This document shows, one piece after another, positions 1-7,924 of a stretch of 32,614 bases of DNA. The DNA is from Thiotrichales bacterium. GTDB lineage: Bacteria; Pseudomonadota; Gammaproteobacteria; SZUA-229. The stretch lies in the NCBI GenBank assembly GCA_020341835.1, contig CP070838.1:1642670-1675283 (forward strand). The letters run 5' to 3'. Numbering within the stretch: position 1 is the stretch's first letter; each line of letters starts with the position of its first letter. The notes under the pieces are model-generated. The model had not been told where the DNA came from and did no database searches. It was given only the letters and a program-made list of their open reading frames with translations. Position numbers and translations under genes: made by a program.

Positions 1-6
1 TTATTA

Positions 7-22
7 GCGTTCATTTGCGGAC
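7..22. repeat. Partial arm of intergenic palindromic repeat
   Basis: The 16 bases GCGTTCATTTGCGGAC lie just past the ubiX stop codon. They match the right outer arm of the nested palindrome at 23015-23160 (GCGTTCATCTGTGGAC) at 14 of 16 positions. The rest of the element would lie outside the window, so only the similarity is seen. Confidence 0.45.
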
Positions 23-24
23 TA

Positions 25-651
25 TTAACGATCACTCCCCCACTTCGGTTGCAGTTCGTGTTCCACGCCCAGCTGGTCGAGGATCTTTGCGACCACAAAA
101 TCGACGAGGTCATCCACGGATCCGGGTTTGTTGTAAAAACCCGGGTTGGCATCCACGATCACCGCGTCCATGCGCGAGAGTTTGAGCATATTCTCCAGGT
201 GAATGTCCGAGTACGGTGATTCGCGCGGCACCAGTACCAGGCGCTTGCGTTCCTTCAGCACCGCATCAGCCGCACGCTCGAGCAGGTTATTACTGGCACC
301 ATGGGCGATCGCAGACAGCGCCCCCATGGAACAGGGGCAGACAACCATGGCATCCACATCATTGCTGCCACTGGCTACCGGCGCGGTCCATTCATCCTCG
401 CCAAAAACCCGAAGCTGTCCCTCGGCGGCCTGGTATTTTATTGCGAGTGTTTTCTGAATTTCTGCGTTGCGTCCCGGCAAGGCAACATCGGTTTCCATGC
501 CGATTACCACCTGTGCGGCTTTGCTGATCATCAGGTAGACACGGCAGTCGGCAGCGATCAGGGTTTGCAGCAGGCGGAAGCCGTACTGGGCACCGGAGGC
601 ACCCGTCATAGCCAACGCGATTACCGGCTTGTGCGCGTGGTCCGACGCCAT
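25..651 (-). CDS. ubiX: Flavin prenyltransferase UbiX
   Basis: UbiX joins a dimethylallyl group to FMN to make prenylated FMN, the cofactor of the decarboxylase UbiD in ubiquinone biosynthesis. The 208-residue product is of normal family length. It has the N-terminal flavin-binding TGASGAQYG motif (residues 17-25), a VCPCSMGALSAIAHG stretch typical of the flavoprotein fold, and the late RESPYSDIHLENM segment, where most family members read RExPxxxIHLxNM. It is cytoplasmic. Its ATG directly follows the mpl stop codon (TGAATG), so the two genes are translationally coupled; no ubiD is visible in the window. Recognition is firm; the exact metabolic partner is inferred from the family. Confidence 0.95.
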   Translation of the reverse strand: MASDHAHKPVIALAMTGASGAQYGFRLLQTLIAADCRVYLMISKAAQVVIGMETDVALPGRNAEIQKTLAIKYQAAEGQLRVFGEDEWTAPVASGSNDVDAMVVCPCSMGALSAIAHGASNNLLERAADAVLKERKRLVLVPRESPYSDIHLENMLKLSRMDAVIVDANPGFYNKPGSVDDLVDFVVAKILDQLGVEHELQPKWGSDR

Positions 652-2016
652 TCAGGCTGCCTGCTTTTCCAGTGCCTGCAGCAGCCGCGTATGAATCGAA
701 TCGAAGCCGCCATTACTCATGATCACAACATGATCGCCAGGCTGTGCCTGTTTGACGACGTCCGCGATGATATCGGCAACGCCGTCGTAGACACCGGCGG
801 ATACCGACGAATGCCGCGCCAGATCAGCGAGATTCCAGTCTATGCTGTCTGGCTGCAACAGATAGATATGGTCAGCCTGCTGCAATGAGTCCAGCAGGCG
901 CTTTTTGTGCACGCCCATACGCATCGTATTCGAGCGCGGCTCGAGTACTGCAAGAACACGGCCCGCACCGGATATCTCCTTGACCGCAGCGAGCGTCTCG
1001 ACAATAGCCGTCGGGTGATGGGCGAAATCATCGTAAACGGTGATGCCGCGAACATCGCCCAGCACTTCCAGGCGGCGCTTGATGCCCTTGTATTCACCGA
1101 GCGCCGCGCAGGCCTGCTCCACCGGAACACCCGCATGTCTTGCGGCCGCGATCGCCGCCAGCGCATTCAAGCGGTTGTGCGCGCCGTGCATGCTCCAGTT
1201 AACCTGTGACACAACATTGCCGTCGACCAGCACATCGAACTGTTTGCCGTCATCGCTGCAGGATCCAATCGCCCAGTATTCACCGGCAGCGGAAAATTTC
1301 TCGATCGGCGTCCACGCACCCATTTCAATCACATCGTCCAGGTTGGGATCGGCACCATTGACGATCAGCCTGCCTTCGCCGGGCACGGTCCGCACCAGGT
1401 GGTTGAACTGCTTCTTGATATCACCCACATTGTCGAAGATATCGGCATGATCGAATTCGAGATTATTCAGCACACAGGTGCGTGGCTGGTAATGAACAAA
1501 CTTGGAACGCTTGTCAAAAAATGCGGTGTCATATTCATCCGCCTCGACGACAAAGAACGGATAATCACCGTAACGGGCCGACAGGCCGAAATTTCCCGGC
1601 ACACCACCGATCAGAAAACCCGGGTTCAGGCCTGCGTACTCCAGTATCCAGGCAATCATGCTCGAAGTTGTTGATTTACCGTGTGTACCGGCGACCGCCA
1701 GTACCCAGCGGTTGCTCAATACATTCTCGGACAGCCACTGTGGCCCCGAGGTATACGGCAGATTATTATTCAGCAGGTACTCCACAATCGGGTTACCGCG
1801 CGACATCGCGTTTCCGATAACCACCTGATCAACGTCATCTGTGATGTCGGCCGGATCGTAGCCTTCACATAATTCAATACCCGCCAGTTCGAGCTGCGTG
1901 CTCATAGGTGGGTAGACATTCTGATCAGAGCCACTGACAGTATGACCCGCCTGTCTTGCCAGCAGGGCCACGCCACCCATAAAAGTACCGCAGATTCCTA
2001 AAATATGAATATGCAT
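652..2016 (-). CDS. mpl: Mpl, UDP-MurNAc:L-Ala-gamma-D-Glu-meso-DAP ligase
   Basis: Mpl re-attaches the tripeptide L-Ala-gamma-D-Glu-meso-DAP to UDP-N-acetylmuramate, recycling peptidoglycan in the cytoplasm. The 454-residue protein has the Mur-ligase layout: an N-terminal Rossmann UDP-binding domain starting HIHILGICGTFMGG (the Mpl version of the MurC GxGG motif), the central ATP-binding AGTHGKSTTSSM loop (about residues 109-120), a catalytic VEADEYDTAFFDKRSKF stretch typical of Mpl, and a C-terminal domain with YDDFAHHPTAI and LEPRSNTMRMG. The Mpl-type EADEYD and SNTMRMG motifs separate it from MurC. It begins 5 bp after the upstream membrane-protein stop and runs straight into ubiX. Its presence implies a meso-DAP Gram-negative wall. 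Confidence 0.96.
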   Translation of the reverse strand: MHIHILGICGTFMGGVALLARQAGHTVSGSDQNVYPPMSTQLELAGIELCEGYDPADITDDVDQVVIGNAMSRGNPIVEYLLNNNLPYTSGPQWLSENVLSNRWVLAVAGTHGKSTTSSMIAWILEYAGLNPGFLIGGVPGNFGLSARYGDYPFFVVEADEYDTAFFDKRSKFVHYQPRTCVLNNLEFDHADIFDNVGDIKKQFNHLVRTVPGEGRLIVNGADPNLDDVIEMGAWTPIEKFSAAGEYWAIGSCSDDGKQFDVLVDGNVVSQVNWSMHGAHNRLNALAAIAAARHAGVPVEQACAALGEYKGIKRRLEVLGDVRGITVYDDFAHHPTAIVETLAAVKEISGAGRVLAVLEPRSNTMRMGVHKKRLLDSLQQADHIYLLQPDSIDWNLADLARHSSVSAGVYDGVADIIADVVKQAQPGDHVVIMSNGGFDSIHTRLLQALEKQAA

Positions 2017-2021
2017 GATTG

Positions 2022-2519
2022 TTAACTTCCCGGAAAAATAAGTTCAGCCATCGACATTGATAAAAACAGATAACCAAATGACAGCGCCAGTGCACGTCCC
2101 ATGCTCATTTGCATGGCATTACGAAATACATGTGCAAACACAAGCACCTGCCAGCTGATCAGCAACAGCATCAGCAAAGCGGCAATTCTAGCGCTTTGCT
2201 CCTGTGCCTGCACATTTTGTATATGATTAAACAGGGGCCAGGCCAGCAGATGGTATAGAACCCCGATGCCTGCCAATGCCGATACCATCTGTACAAAACG
2301 CGCCCTGTACTTGAGCAATGACAGGCAAATAAAACTGAATACCAGCAGCAACACAGCATCGAGCAGCATGTTGGCCAGCGCCTGCCCGGGTACCAACGAA
2401 GTCGTCAACACAAAGACGCCGGTCGCAACATAGAGCACCATCAGCGCTGTCAGCAAAAACACTGAATACGGCAAATCCTGCGGCCCCTTTCTCAAAAGCA
2501 TGATTTCAAGCAATCGCAT
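2022..2519 (-). CDS. Small multi-pass membrane protein, unknown function
   Basis: The frame can be read from 2699, but the upstream part is polar, unlike a membrane protein, and crosses the pyrC start. I therefore place the start near MRLLEIMLLRKGPQDLP at 2519 (165 residues). An ATG at 2534 is possible. So is a GTG at 2558, the only one with a clear ribosome site (GAGG nine bases upstream). The protein shows about four hydrophobic helices: one after PQDLPYS, one at ANMLLDAVLLLVFSFICLSLL, one at MVSALAGIGVLYHLLAWPL and two close together near the C-terminus. I do not recognise a characterised family. It is head-to-tail with mpl (5 bp gap), so co-expression with mpl and ubiX is likely, and divergent from pyrC. 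Confidence 0.7.
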   Translation of the reverse strand: MRLLEIMLLRKGPQDLPYSVFLLTALMVLYVATGVFVLTTSLVPGQALANMLLDAVLLLVFSFICLSLLKYRARFVQMVSALAGIGVLYHLLAWPLFNHIQNVQAQEQSARIAALLMLLLISWQVLVFAHVFRNAMQMSMGRALALSFGYLFLSMSMAELIFPGS

Positions 2520-2612
2520 TGAGAGCATCAGCATAAGAGAAGGCTGAACAGAGGGCACTACGCAGTACCTCGAGCAATTTTGATCAGCGACATTATTAAC
2601 CCTTTCGGCTTT

Positions 2613-2640
2613 ATGCGGCACACCGCATGGTACATAATAC
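2613..2640 (+). promoter_or_regulatory. Possible pyrC promoter and hairpin
   Basis: A perfect 6-bp dyad ATGCGG-caca-CCGCAT (2613-2628) is followed by CATAAT (2635-2640), a plausible -10 hexamer only 9 bases before the pyrC ATG. A -35-like TTTATG lies 17 bp upstream but is a poor match. If it is used, the pyrC leader would be only a few bases long. This is weak, sequence-only evidence. Confidence 0.25.
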
Positions 2641-2648
2641 AGGCCATC

Positions 2649-3695
2649 ATGACGACTGAAAGCCTGACGATTACACGCCCTGATGACTGGCACCTCCATC
2701 TACGCGATGGAGATGTACTTAATAGTGTAGCTCCATTCACAGCAAAACAGTTCCAGCGCGCCATTGTTATGCCGAATTTGAAGCCGGCGGTAACAACGGT
2801 AAAGCAGGCTGTCGACTACCTGGACCGCGTCCTCGCCGCTGTTGAAGGTAGCGACTTCGAGCCTTTGATGACGCTTTACCTGACGGACAACACCTCGGCG
2901 GACGAAATTGTGGCCGCTCATAAAAGCTGCTTCATCAAGGGTGTAAAACTCTACCCGGCAGGTGCAACCACAAATTCTGACGAGGGTGTAACGGATATTC
3001 GTAGATGTGATGCCGTCCTGGAAGAGATGCAGCGGGCCGGCCTGCCGTTACTGGTGCATGGTGAGGTTACCGATGGATCGGTAGATGTTTTCGATCGCGA
3101 AAAAGTATTCATCGACCGGGTTTTGATACCGACGATGGAGCGCTTTCCGGAACTGAAAATCGTGTTCGAACATATCACGACCGCTGACGCCGTCGATTTT
3201 GTCACGGAGTCGGGGCCGCGGATCGGGGCAACCATTACAGTTCACCATTTAATGTATAGTCGCAATGCCATGTTCGAAGGTGGAATTCGGCCGCATCATT
3301 ATTGCCTGCCGGTACTAAAACGCGAGCGCCATCGTCAGGCACTGCTGCGTGCGATCGCGTCGGGTAAACCGGGGTTTTTCCTGGGTACCGACAGCGCACC
3401 CCACGATAAAAAACTGAAGGAGTCCAGCTGTGGCTGTGCCGGCATTTTCAGTGCTCACGCAGCTATTGAACTGTACGCGACAGTTTTTGATGCGATCGGT
3501 GAACTCGATAAACTTGAAGCCTTTGCCAGTTTTTACGGGCCGGATTTTTATGGCCTGCCGAGAAACAGCAGTACAATCACACTGGAAAAATCTGAACAGA
3601 CGATACCTGAGAGCTACCCGATGGCTGACGGATCCGTTGTGCCACTGATGGCCGGAAAGACGATTCCATGGACACTAAAGCCAGATAATGCCTGA
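2649..3695 (+). CDS. pyrC: Dihydroorotase, class II (PyrC)
   Basis: PyrC catalyses reversible cyclisation of carbamoyl-aspartate to dihydroorotate, step three of pyrimidine synthesis. The chosen ATG at 2649 gives 348 residues, the normal E. coli-type length, and begins [21 protein letters not shown]; a frame extension back to 2580 is not expected to be translated. Zinc ligands are visible: HLHLRD near the start, the lysine to be carboxylated in [18 protein letters not shown], then VHGEVTD, FEHITT and the late [13 protein letters not shown] with the catalytic Asp. The last codons overlap rnt by 8 bp, so the two genes form an operon. PyrC is cytoplasmic. Confidence 0.97.
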   Translation: MTTESLTITRPDDWHLHLRDGDVLNSVAPFTAKQFQRAIVMPNLKPAVTTVKQAVDYLDRVLAAVEGSDFEPLMTLYLTDNTSADEIVAAHKSCFIKGVKLYPAGATTNSDEGVTDIRRCDAVLEEMQRAGLPLLVHGEVTDGSVDVFDREKVFIDRVLIPTMERFPELKIVFEHITTADAVDFVTESGPRIGATITVHHLMYSRNAMFEGGIRPHHYCLPVLKRERHRQALLRAIASGKPGFFLGTDSAPHDKKLKESSCGCAGIFSAHAAIELYATVFDAIGELDKLEAFASFYGPDFYGLPRNSSTITLEKSEQTIPESYPMADGSVVPLMAGKTIPWTLKPDNA

Positions 3696-4320
3696 TGATC
3701 ACGATAGTACACTGATGTCGAAACGCTTCCGCGGTTTTTTCCCCGTGGTCGTTGATGTAGAAACCGGTGGCTTTAATCACAAAAAAGATGCCCTGCTTGA
3801 AATCGGCGCGCTTACGCTGAAAATCGACGAGCAGGGTCATCTGGATATCAATGATACCTTTGCCTGTCATGTCGAGCCGTTTCCGGATGCCAACATGGAC
3901 CCGAAATCACTCGAGGTAAACGGCATTGATCCATTTCACCCTTTTCGCATGGCGAAACCGGAAGAAAAAGCAATTCGCGAACTCTTCAAATTCATCAGCG
4001 ACGACATGAAAAAAAACGGATGCACGCGTGCAATCATGATCGGCCACAACACAATGATGGATCTGAATTTTATCAATGCGGCCGCGGAACGGAATCACAT
4101 CACAAAAAATCCATTCCACCCGTTCAGCACCTTTGACACGGTCAGCCTGGCGGGACTGGCTTATGGGCAGACGGTGCTGTCTCGCGCTGTTGAAGCTGCC
4201 GATATTGAATGGCACAGCGATAAAGCGCATTCGGCGCTGTACGATGCCACCAAAACCGCTGAATTATTCTGCCGGATCGTCAACCGGTGGCGCGACTCGG
4301 TTGGTGCCGTCTGGAATTAG
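3688..4320 (+). CDS. rnt: Ribonuclease T (3'-end RNA exonuclease)
   Basis: RNase T trims the 3' ends of tRNA, 5S and 23S rRNA. The 210-residue product has the DEDDh exonuclease set: [10 protein letters not shown] (Asp23 and Glu25), [10 protein letters not shown] in the middle, and [19 protein letters not shown] near the end. Basic and aromatic patches typical of RNase T, as opposed to the longer DNA polymerase epsilon subunit, and the compact length support the call. The ATG lies inside the pyrC 3' end (8-bp overlap), so expression is probably coupled. A pyrC-rnt neighbourhood is common in Gammaproteobacteria. Confidence 0.95.
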   Translation: MPDDHDSTLMSKRFRGFFPVVVDVETGGFNHKKDALLEIGALTLKIDEQGHLDINDTFACHVEPFPDANMDPKSLEVNGIDPFHPFRMAKPEEKAIRELFKFISDDMKKNGCTRAIMIGHNTMMDLNFINAAAERNHITKNPFHPFSTFDTVSLAGLAYGQTVLSRAVEAADIEWHSDKAHSALYDATKTAELFCRIVNRWRDSVGAVWN

Positions 4321-4380
4321 GGCCTGTTAATTTCATTCGCTTCCGCCCAAACGCCGTATTTATTGTCTATATTTTGTTCG

Positions 4381-4386
4381 TATACT
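4381..4386 (+). promoter_or_regulatory. Candidate -10 box upstream of response regulator
   Basis: TATACT lies 57 bp before the ATG of the response-regulator gene in an AT-rich intergenic stretch. No good -35 hexamer is seen at 16-18 bp, so this is a weak call. Confidence 0.25.
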
Positions 4387-4443
4387 AATTAAAACGGTTT
4401 CCGACACGGCCAGGGACAACAGGACGGGCGTTCACATATCCGA

Positions 4444-5394
4444 ATGAGAAACAAAGACTTATCAATCATCATCGTCGATGATCTGCAATTCAGTCGAATA
4501 GTCGTCAAAACGGCTCTTAAAAAGGCCGGATACGATGGTGTCCGACTTGCTGACAGCGCCACCCAGGCTCTGGGCATGCTGCAGGAACAGCCTGCCGACG
4601 TGGTCCTGGCCGACTGGATGATGCCGGAAATGGACGGCCTGGAACTCACTGACCGCATACGCCAGCGCGACGAAGAAGTCGGCACCTATACTGCGATCAT
4701 CCTGTTTACCGCGAACGAAGGCATTGATCTGCTGGTGGAAGCCTTTGAGCACGGCGTGGATGACTACCTGCGCAAACCGCCCAATCCACATGAGCTGGCT
4801 GCACGGGTCAATGCGGCCGCACGCATCGCGGTGATGCAAAACGATCTGCTCGAAACTTCAAGACAGATGGAAGACACCATCCGGCACCTTGAAGAAGTGG
4901 CGATGATCGACCCGATAACCGGCGCCGGGAATATGCGTTTCCTGAAATCACAACTCAAATCCTATCTACTGGAAGCATCATCACGCAATGGCGGCGTCTG
5001 TCTTGCCGTTCTGGAAATCGACCAGCTCAAGCAGGTTCGCGAGCAACACGGTCTCGATATTGCCAATGAAGTACTGATCGGCATGCAACGCCGATTGAGA
5101 CGATCGATCAGACCAACCGATGATATTGCCAAGCTCGACGGCAACCTGTTCGCAATCCTGATGCGCTTTACCGATGCCAACAGTTACAAACCCTCGGCCA
5201 TCGAAAGAATACGCGACGGCATCAACCAACGTCCGTTCAAAACATCGGACGGTGATGTTTCAGTATCCGCCTCGATTGGTGTGACCTACTACCGCGGGGA
5301 TGAAGAGCTGATATCCGCCAAGGAAACCATCAGCCGGGCCATGAACAAGCTCGACGAGGCGATTGATATGGGGCAGGATAATATTGCGTATTAA
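4444..5394 (+). CDS. Response regulator with degenerate GGDEF domain
   Basis: The 316-residue protein has an N-terminal receiver domain (about 1-125) with acidic pair Asp12/Asp13, phospho-acceptor Asp57 in VVLADWMMPEMDG, Thr89 and Lys111 (LRKPP), all expected for a working phospho-switch. A short linking helix (about 125-150) leads to a GGDEF-family domain (about 153-316) opening with IDPITGAGNMRF. The catalytic signature that should read GGDEF is DGNLF (232-236), and the substrate-site FKxxND is LKQVRE. It is therefore probably not an active diguanylate cyclase, though the fold and the metal-site EID are kept. No sensor kinase adjoins it. It is monocistronic and ends just before a strong terminator. 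Its output is unknown: nucleotide sensing or protein binding are possible. Confidence 0.88.
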   Translation: MRNKDLSIIIVDDLQFSRIVVKTALKKAGYDGVRLADSATQALGMLQEQPADVVLADWMMPEMDGLELTDRIRQRDEEVGTYTAIILFTANEGIDLLVEAFEHGVDDYLRKPPNPHELAARVNAAARIAVMQNDLLETSRQMEDTIRHLEEVAMIDPITGAGNMRFLKSQLKSYLLEASSRNGGVCLAVLEIDQLKQVREQHGLDIANEVLIGMQRRLRRSIRPTDDIAKLDGNLFAILMRFTDANSYKPSAIERIRDGINQRPFKTSDGDVSVSASIGVTYYRGDEELISAKETISRAMNKLDEAIDMGQDNIAY

Positions 5395-5396
5395 GT

Positions 5397-5424
5397 TAAT
5401 GAATAACGAATAATGAATAATAAA
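5397..5424. repeat. Four tandem 7-bp TAATGAA-type units
   Basis: TAATGAA, TAACGAA, TAATGAA and TAATAAA follow each other directly after the response-regulator stop codon. The 13 bases AATAATGAATAAT (5409-5421) recur perfectly inverted at 5520-5532, so the convergent gap is bounded by terminal inverted repeats. Confidence 0.6.
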
Positions 5425-5427
5425 AAA

Positions 5428-5449
5428 CCGCCCGATGGGCGGTTTTTTT
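5428..5449. terminator. Bidirectional intrinsic terminator
   Basis: CCGCCC-gat-GGGCGG (5428-5442) is flanked by an A run on the left (5422-5427) and seven T on the right (5443-5449). It lies between the convergent response-regulator and grxD genes and can serve both. Confidence 0.9.
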
Positions 5450-5538
5450 CTGTGGAGATTGCTATTTATGTCTTTTTGACGAGCCAAACCTATCCCGGTC
5501 AACCAATCATTCGTTCTTAATTATTCATTATTAGTTTT

Positions 5539-5865
5539 TTATTGAGCTGCTTCCTCAACCAGCTTCTGCAGTTCGCCCTTCTCGTACATTTCCAGCATGA
5601 TATCGTGACCGCCGATCAGTTCGCCGTTGACATACAGCTGCGGGAAAGTCGGCCAGTCGGCATAGCGCGGCAGGTTTTGAAACACTTCCATATCGGCGAT
5701 CACGTTGAAATAAGCGAACTCCTTGCCGCAGGATTTGAGCATGTCAGCCGCACGACTGGAAAAACCGCACTGAGGGAGTTGCGGCGTGCCTTTCATGAAA
5801 ATTATTACCGGATTGTTCTTGACGTGTTCGTCAATGCGATCCATTACATCGGTCATTTTTACCAC
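5539..5865 (-). CDS. grxD: Monothiol glutaredoxin Grx4 (CGFS type)
   Basis: The 108-residue protein is a CGFS monothiol glutaredoxin that binds and delivers [2Fe-2S] clusters with glutathione, usually together with BolA proteins. Visible hallmarks are the IFMKGTPQLPQCGFSSRA active-site segment (CGFS at about 33-36), the WPTFPQLYVNGELIGGHDI stretch holding the cis-Pro (TFPQ) and glutathione-binding residues, and the family's short length without an extra thioredoxin domain. It is monocistronic, convergent with the response regulator and cytoplasmic. A GGTGG-containing site (AAAGGTGGT) sits upstream of the ATG. Confidence 0.96.
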   Translation of the reverse strand: MVKMTDVMDRIDEHVKNNPVIIFMKGTPQLPQCGFSSRAADMLKSCGKEFAYFNVIADMEVFQNLPRYADWPTFPQLYVNGELIGGHDIMLEMYEKGELQKLVEEAAQ

Positions 5866-5948
5866 CTTTTACATCTGCTTAAGCGTTTAATTCTACACCT
5901 GGCACCACTGCCGATAAACCCACATCTGCTCCGGTAACCGGGGATTTT

Positions 5949-6011
5949 AGGAGCGGCTTCAGCCGCGAATTACTCGCGTTACTGTACGATATTCGTGCTG
6001 AAGCCGCTCCT
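5949..6011. repeat. REP pair / REPIN-like palindrome
   Basis: AGGAGCGGCTTCAGCCGCGA (from 5949) and its near-exact inverse ending GCTGAAGCCGCTCCT (to 6011) face each other across about 20 bases. Each arm also holds its own GCGGCTtcAGCCGC hairpin. This is the GTAGGAGCGGCTTCAGCCGC repeat type found in pseudomonads and xanthomonads, arranged as two inverted units between the divergently spaced ends of grxD (5' side) and the amidotransferase (3' side). Confidence 0.8.
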
Positions 6012-6018
6012 ACACCCG

Positions 6019-7812
6019 CTATTCACTATCAACCGCTGTATCAACATTCTGCTGCAGCCACAGCTCCAGTGCCGCCAGGTGCCACAACTTGCTGCCCTGC
6101 AGCCGTGTCAGATGAGCTTCGGGCTCGGCCATCAGCTTCTCAACGTAAACCGGATCATACAGGCCGCGGGTTTTTGCGGCATCACAAAACAGTATCTGCT
6201 TCATGAATTCAAGAAACTCGCCACGCACGTACTTCAGTGACGGCATCGGGAAGTAGCCCTTTTTGCGGTCAATCACGCTGTCCGGCAGCAGGCCACGGGA
6301 AATTTGCTTGAGCACATGCTTGCCGCCGCTGGCCAGCTTGAGTTCCGGCGGCATGGTGGCCGCCAGTTCGATCAGTTCCTGGTCGAGGAAGGGCACGCGT
6401 GCTTCCAGACCCCAGGCCATGGTCATGTTATCGACACGCTTCACCGGGTCGTCAATAATCAGGGTGGTCACATCGACCGCCAGCACCCGATCGAGATACT
6501 CATCCGCCTCGACATCATTCAACAACTGCTCGATCAGGCCGGAACTCACATCATCGGTGTGATAACGACTATCGACCGTCTGCAGATATTCTTCATGATC
6601 GCGGTCGAAATAATGTTCGCTGAACCTGCGTATGCCCCGCGTAATCGAATGCTGCATTCGCGGATACCAGAAATAACCGCCGAAAACCTCGTCAGCGCCC
6701 TGTCCACTCTGCACAACCTTGACCTGCTTCGATACCACTTCCGAGAGCAGGTAAAAAGCGACCGCATCCTGGGCGAACATCGGTTCGGACATATGTTGAA
6801 AGGCCTCCGGCAGTCTCGGCAGCACCTGCTCGTTTGGCACCAGGAAGCGATGATGTTCGGTGCCATAGCGTTCGGCAACAGCGTCCGAGTAGACAAACTC
6901 ATTGCCCTTTTCCTCGGGCTGGTCTTCGAAACCGACCGAGAATGTTTTCAATCCCGTCACGCCCGCCTCGCTCAGCAGTGCCACCAGCAGGCTGGAGTCA
7001 ATACCGCCAGACAGCAGCACGCCGACGGGCACATCGGCGATTCTGAGCCGGCGTTCGACCGACTTTCTCAGCGCATCGTGTATCGCGCGAGTCCACTCGT
7101 TTTCGTCCATAGCCCTGCCCGGGCGTTTCGCGGCCAATGTCCAGTAGCGCAGCTCTTCGACGCTGCCATCGTCATTGAAGACCATGTAATGTGCCGGACG
7201 CAGCTTGCGAATGCCCTTCAGTACCGTTCGCGGCGCCGGTACAACGGCGTGCAGCGAGAAAAGATTATGCAATGCGAACGCATCGATGGAGGTATCGATA
7301 GACGGGTCGCCTGCAAGCAGAGCCTGTGTGGTGGAAGCGAACAGCAGCCGATGCTGGTCATGCGAAAAATACAATGGCTTGATACCAACGCGGTCACGCG
7401 CCAGTATCAGCCGGCCGTTTTGCTCATCCCTGATCGCAAACGCGAACATACCGTGCAGTCGCTGCAGGCATTCGACACCCCATTCCGCATACGCTTTCAG
7501 AATCACCTCGGTGTCGCCACTGGATCTGAACTGATGACCCTTCGCGATCAGCTGCTCGCGCAGTTCCGGGTAATTGTAGATCGTACCGTTGAACACCAGC
7601 GACAGCCCGCGCTGCTGGTCAACCATCGGCTGGCTGGCCCTGTCTGACAGATCGATGATGGCCAGGCGACGATGCCCCAGGCCGGCATTGCCCCGGATAA
7701 AACTGCCTTCGCTGTCCGGCCCGCGCCTCTCCAGCCGCGCCATCATCCGATGAATACGCGCCCTGTCGGGCGCTGCATCGTCAAACCGAACTTCGCCGCA
7801 AATACCACACAT
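6019..7812 (-). CDS. Asparagine-synthase-type amidotransferase, NAGGN family
   Basis: This 597-residue two-domain enzyme has an N-terminal class II glutamine amidotransferase domain, with Cys2 as nucleophile (MCGICGE), RRGPD, LVFNGTIYN and GDTE motifs, and a C-terminal ATP-dependent synthetase domain with the SGGIDSS loop (268-274). The SLHAVVPAPRT segment (186-196) and VVQSGQGADEVFGGY resemble the family that amidates N-acetylglutaminylglutamine to the osmoprotectant NAGGN, rather than plain AsnB. That family normally sits beside a GNAT-type N-acetylglutaminylglutamine synthetase, which is not in this window. Cys2 fixes the start. Ordinary asparagine synthetase (asnB) remains possible. Confidence 0.85.
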   Translation of the reverse strand: MCGICGEVRFDDAAPDRARIHRMMARLERRGPDSEGSFIRGNAGLGHRRLAIIDLSDRASQPMVDQQRGLSLVFNGTIYNYPELREQLIAKGHQFRSSGDTEVILKAYAEWGVECLQRLHGMFAFAIRDEQNGRLILARDRVGIKPLYFSHDQHRLLFASTTQALLAGDPSIDTSIDAFALHNLFSLHAVVPAPRTVLKGIRKLRPAHYMVFNDDGSVEELRYWTLAAKRPGRAMDENEWTRAIHDALRKSVERRLRIADVPVGVLLSGGIDSSLLVALLSEAGVTGLKTFSVGFEDQPEEKGNEFVYSDAVAERYGTEHHRFLVPNEQVLPRLPEAFQHMSEPMFAQDAVAFYLLSEVVSKQVKVVQSGQGADEVFGGYFWYPRMQHSITRGIRRFSEHYFDRDHEEYLQTVDSRYHTDDVSSGLIEQLLNDVEADEYLDRVLAVDVTTLIIDDPVKRVDNMTMAWGLEARVPFLDQELIELAATMPPELKLASGGKHVLKQISRGLLPDSVIDRKKGYFPMPSLKYVRGEFLEFMKQILFCDAAKTRGLYDPVYVEKLMAEPEAHLTRLQGSKLWHLAALELWLQQNVDTAVDSE

Positions 7813-7818
7813 CGCAGA

Positions 7819-7884
7819 TCACCCACCCGGCCTGGTAATCGGGCGCACGGGTTCGATGTTCTTTAATCGCTTTATCATCGTCAT
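7819..7884 (-). other. Possible 21-codon leader ORF before the amidotransferase
   Basis: An ATG at 7884 opens a frame of 21 codons (MTMIKRLKNIEPVRPITRPG...) ending in TGA at 7819-7821, six bases before the amidotransferase ATG. It is basic and proline-rich. No strong ribosome site is visible and chance is a reasonable explanation. Confidence 0.2.
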
Positions 7885-7924
7885 CAATCTTGCCTGGATC
7901 GCATCGTCCGCCTGCAGAATTTTA

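Noticed and set aside
2520..2699. N-terminal extension of the membrane-protein gene upstream of mpl
   Set aside because: It is polar, crosses the pyrC promoter and start, and lacks the hydrophobic pattern of the rest.
6304..7647. A 447-codon open frame on the plus strand, opposite the amidotransferase
   Set aside because: It lies fully antisense to a well-conserved gene, has no recognisable domains, and is explained by the GC-rich codon use of the opposite strand.
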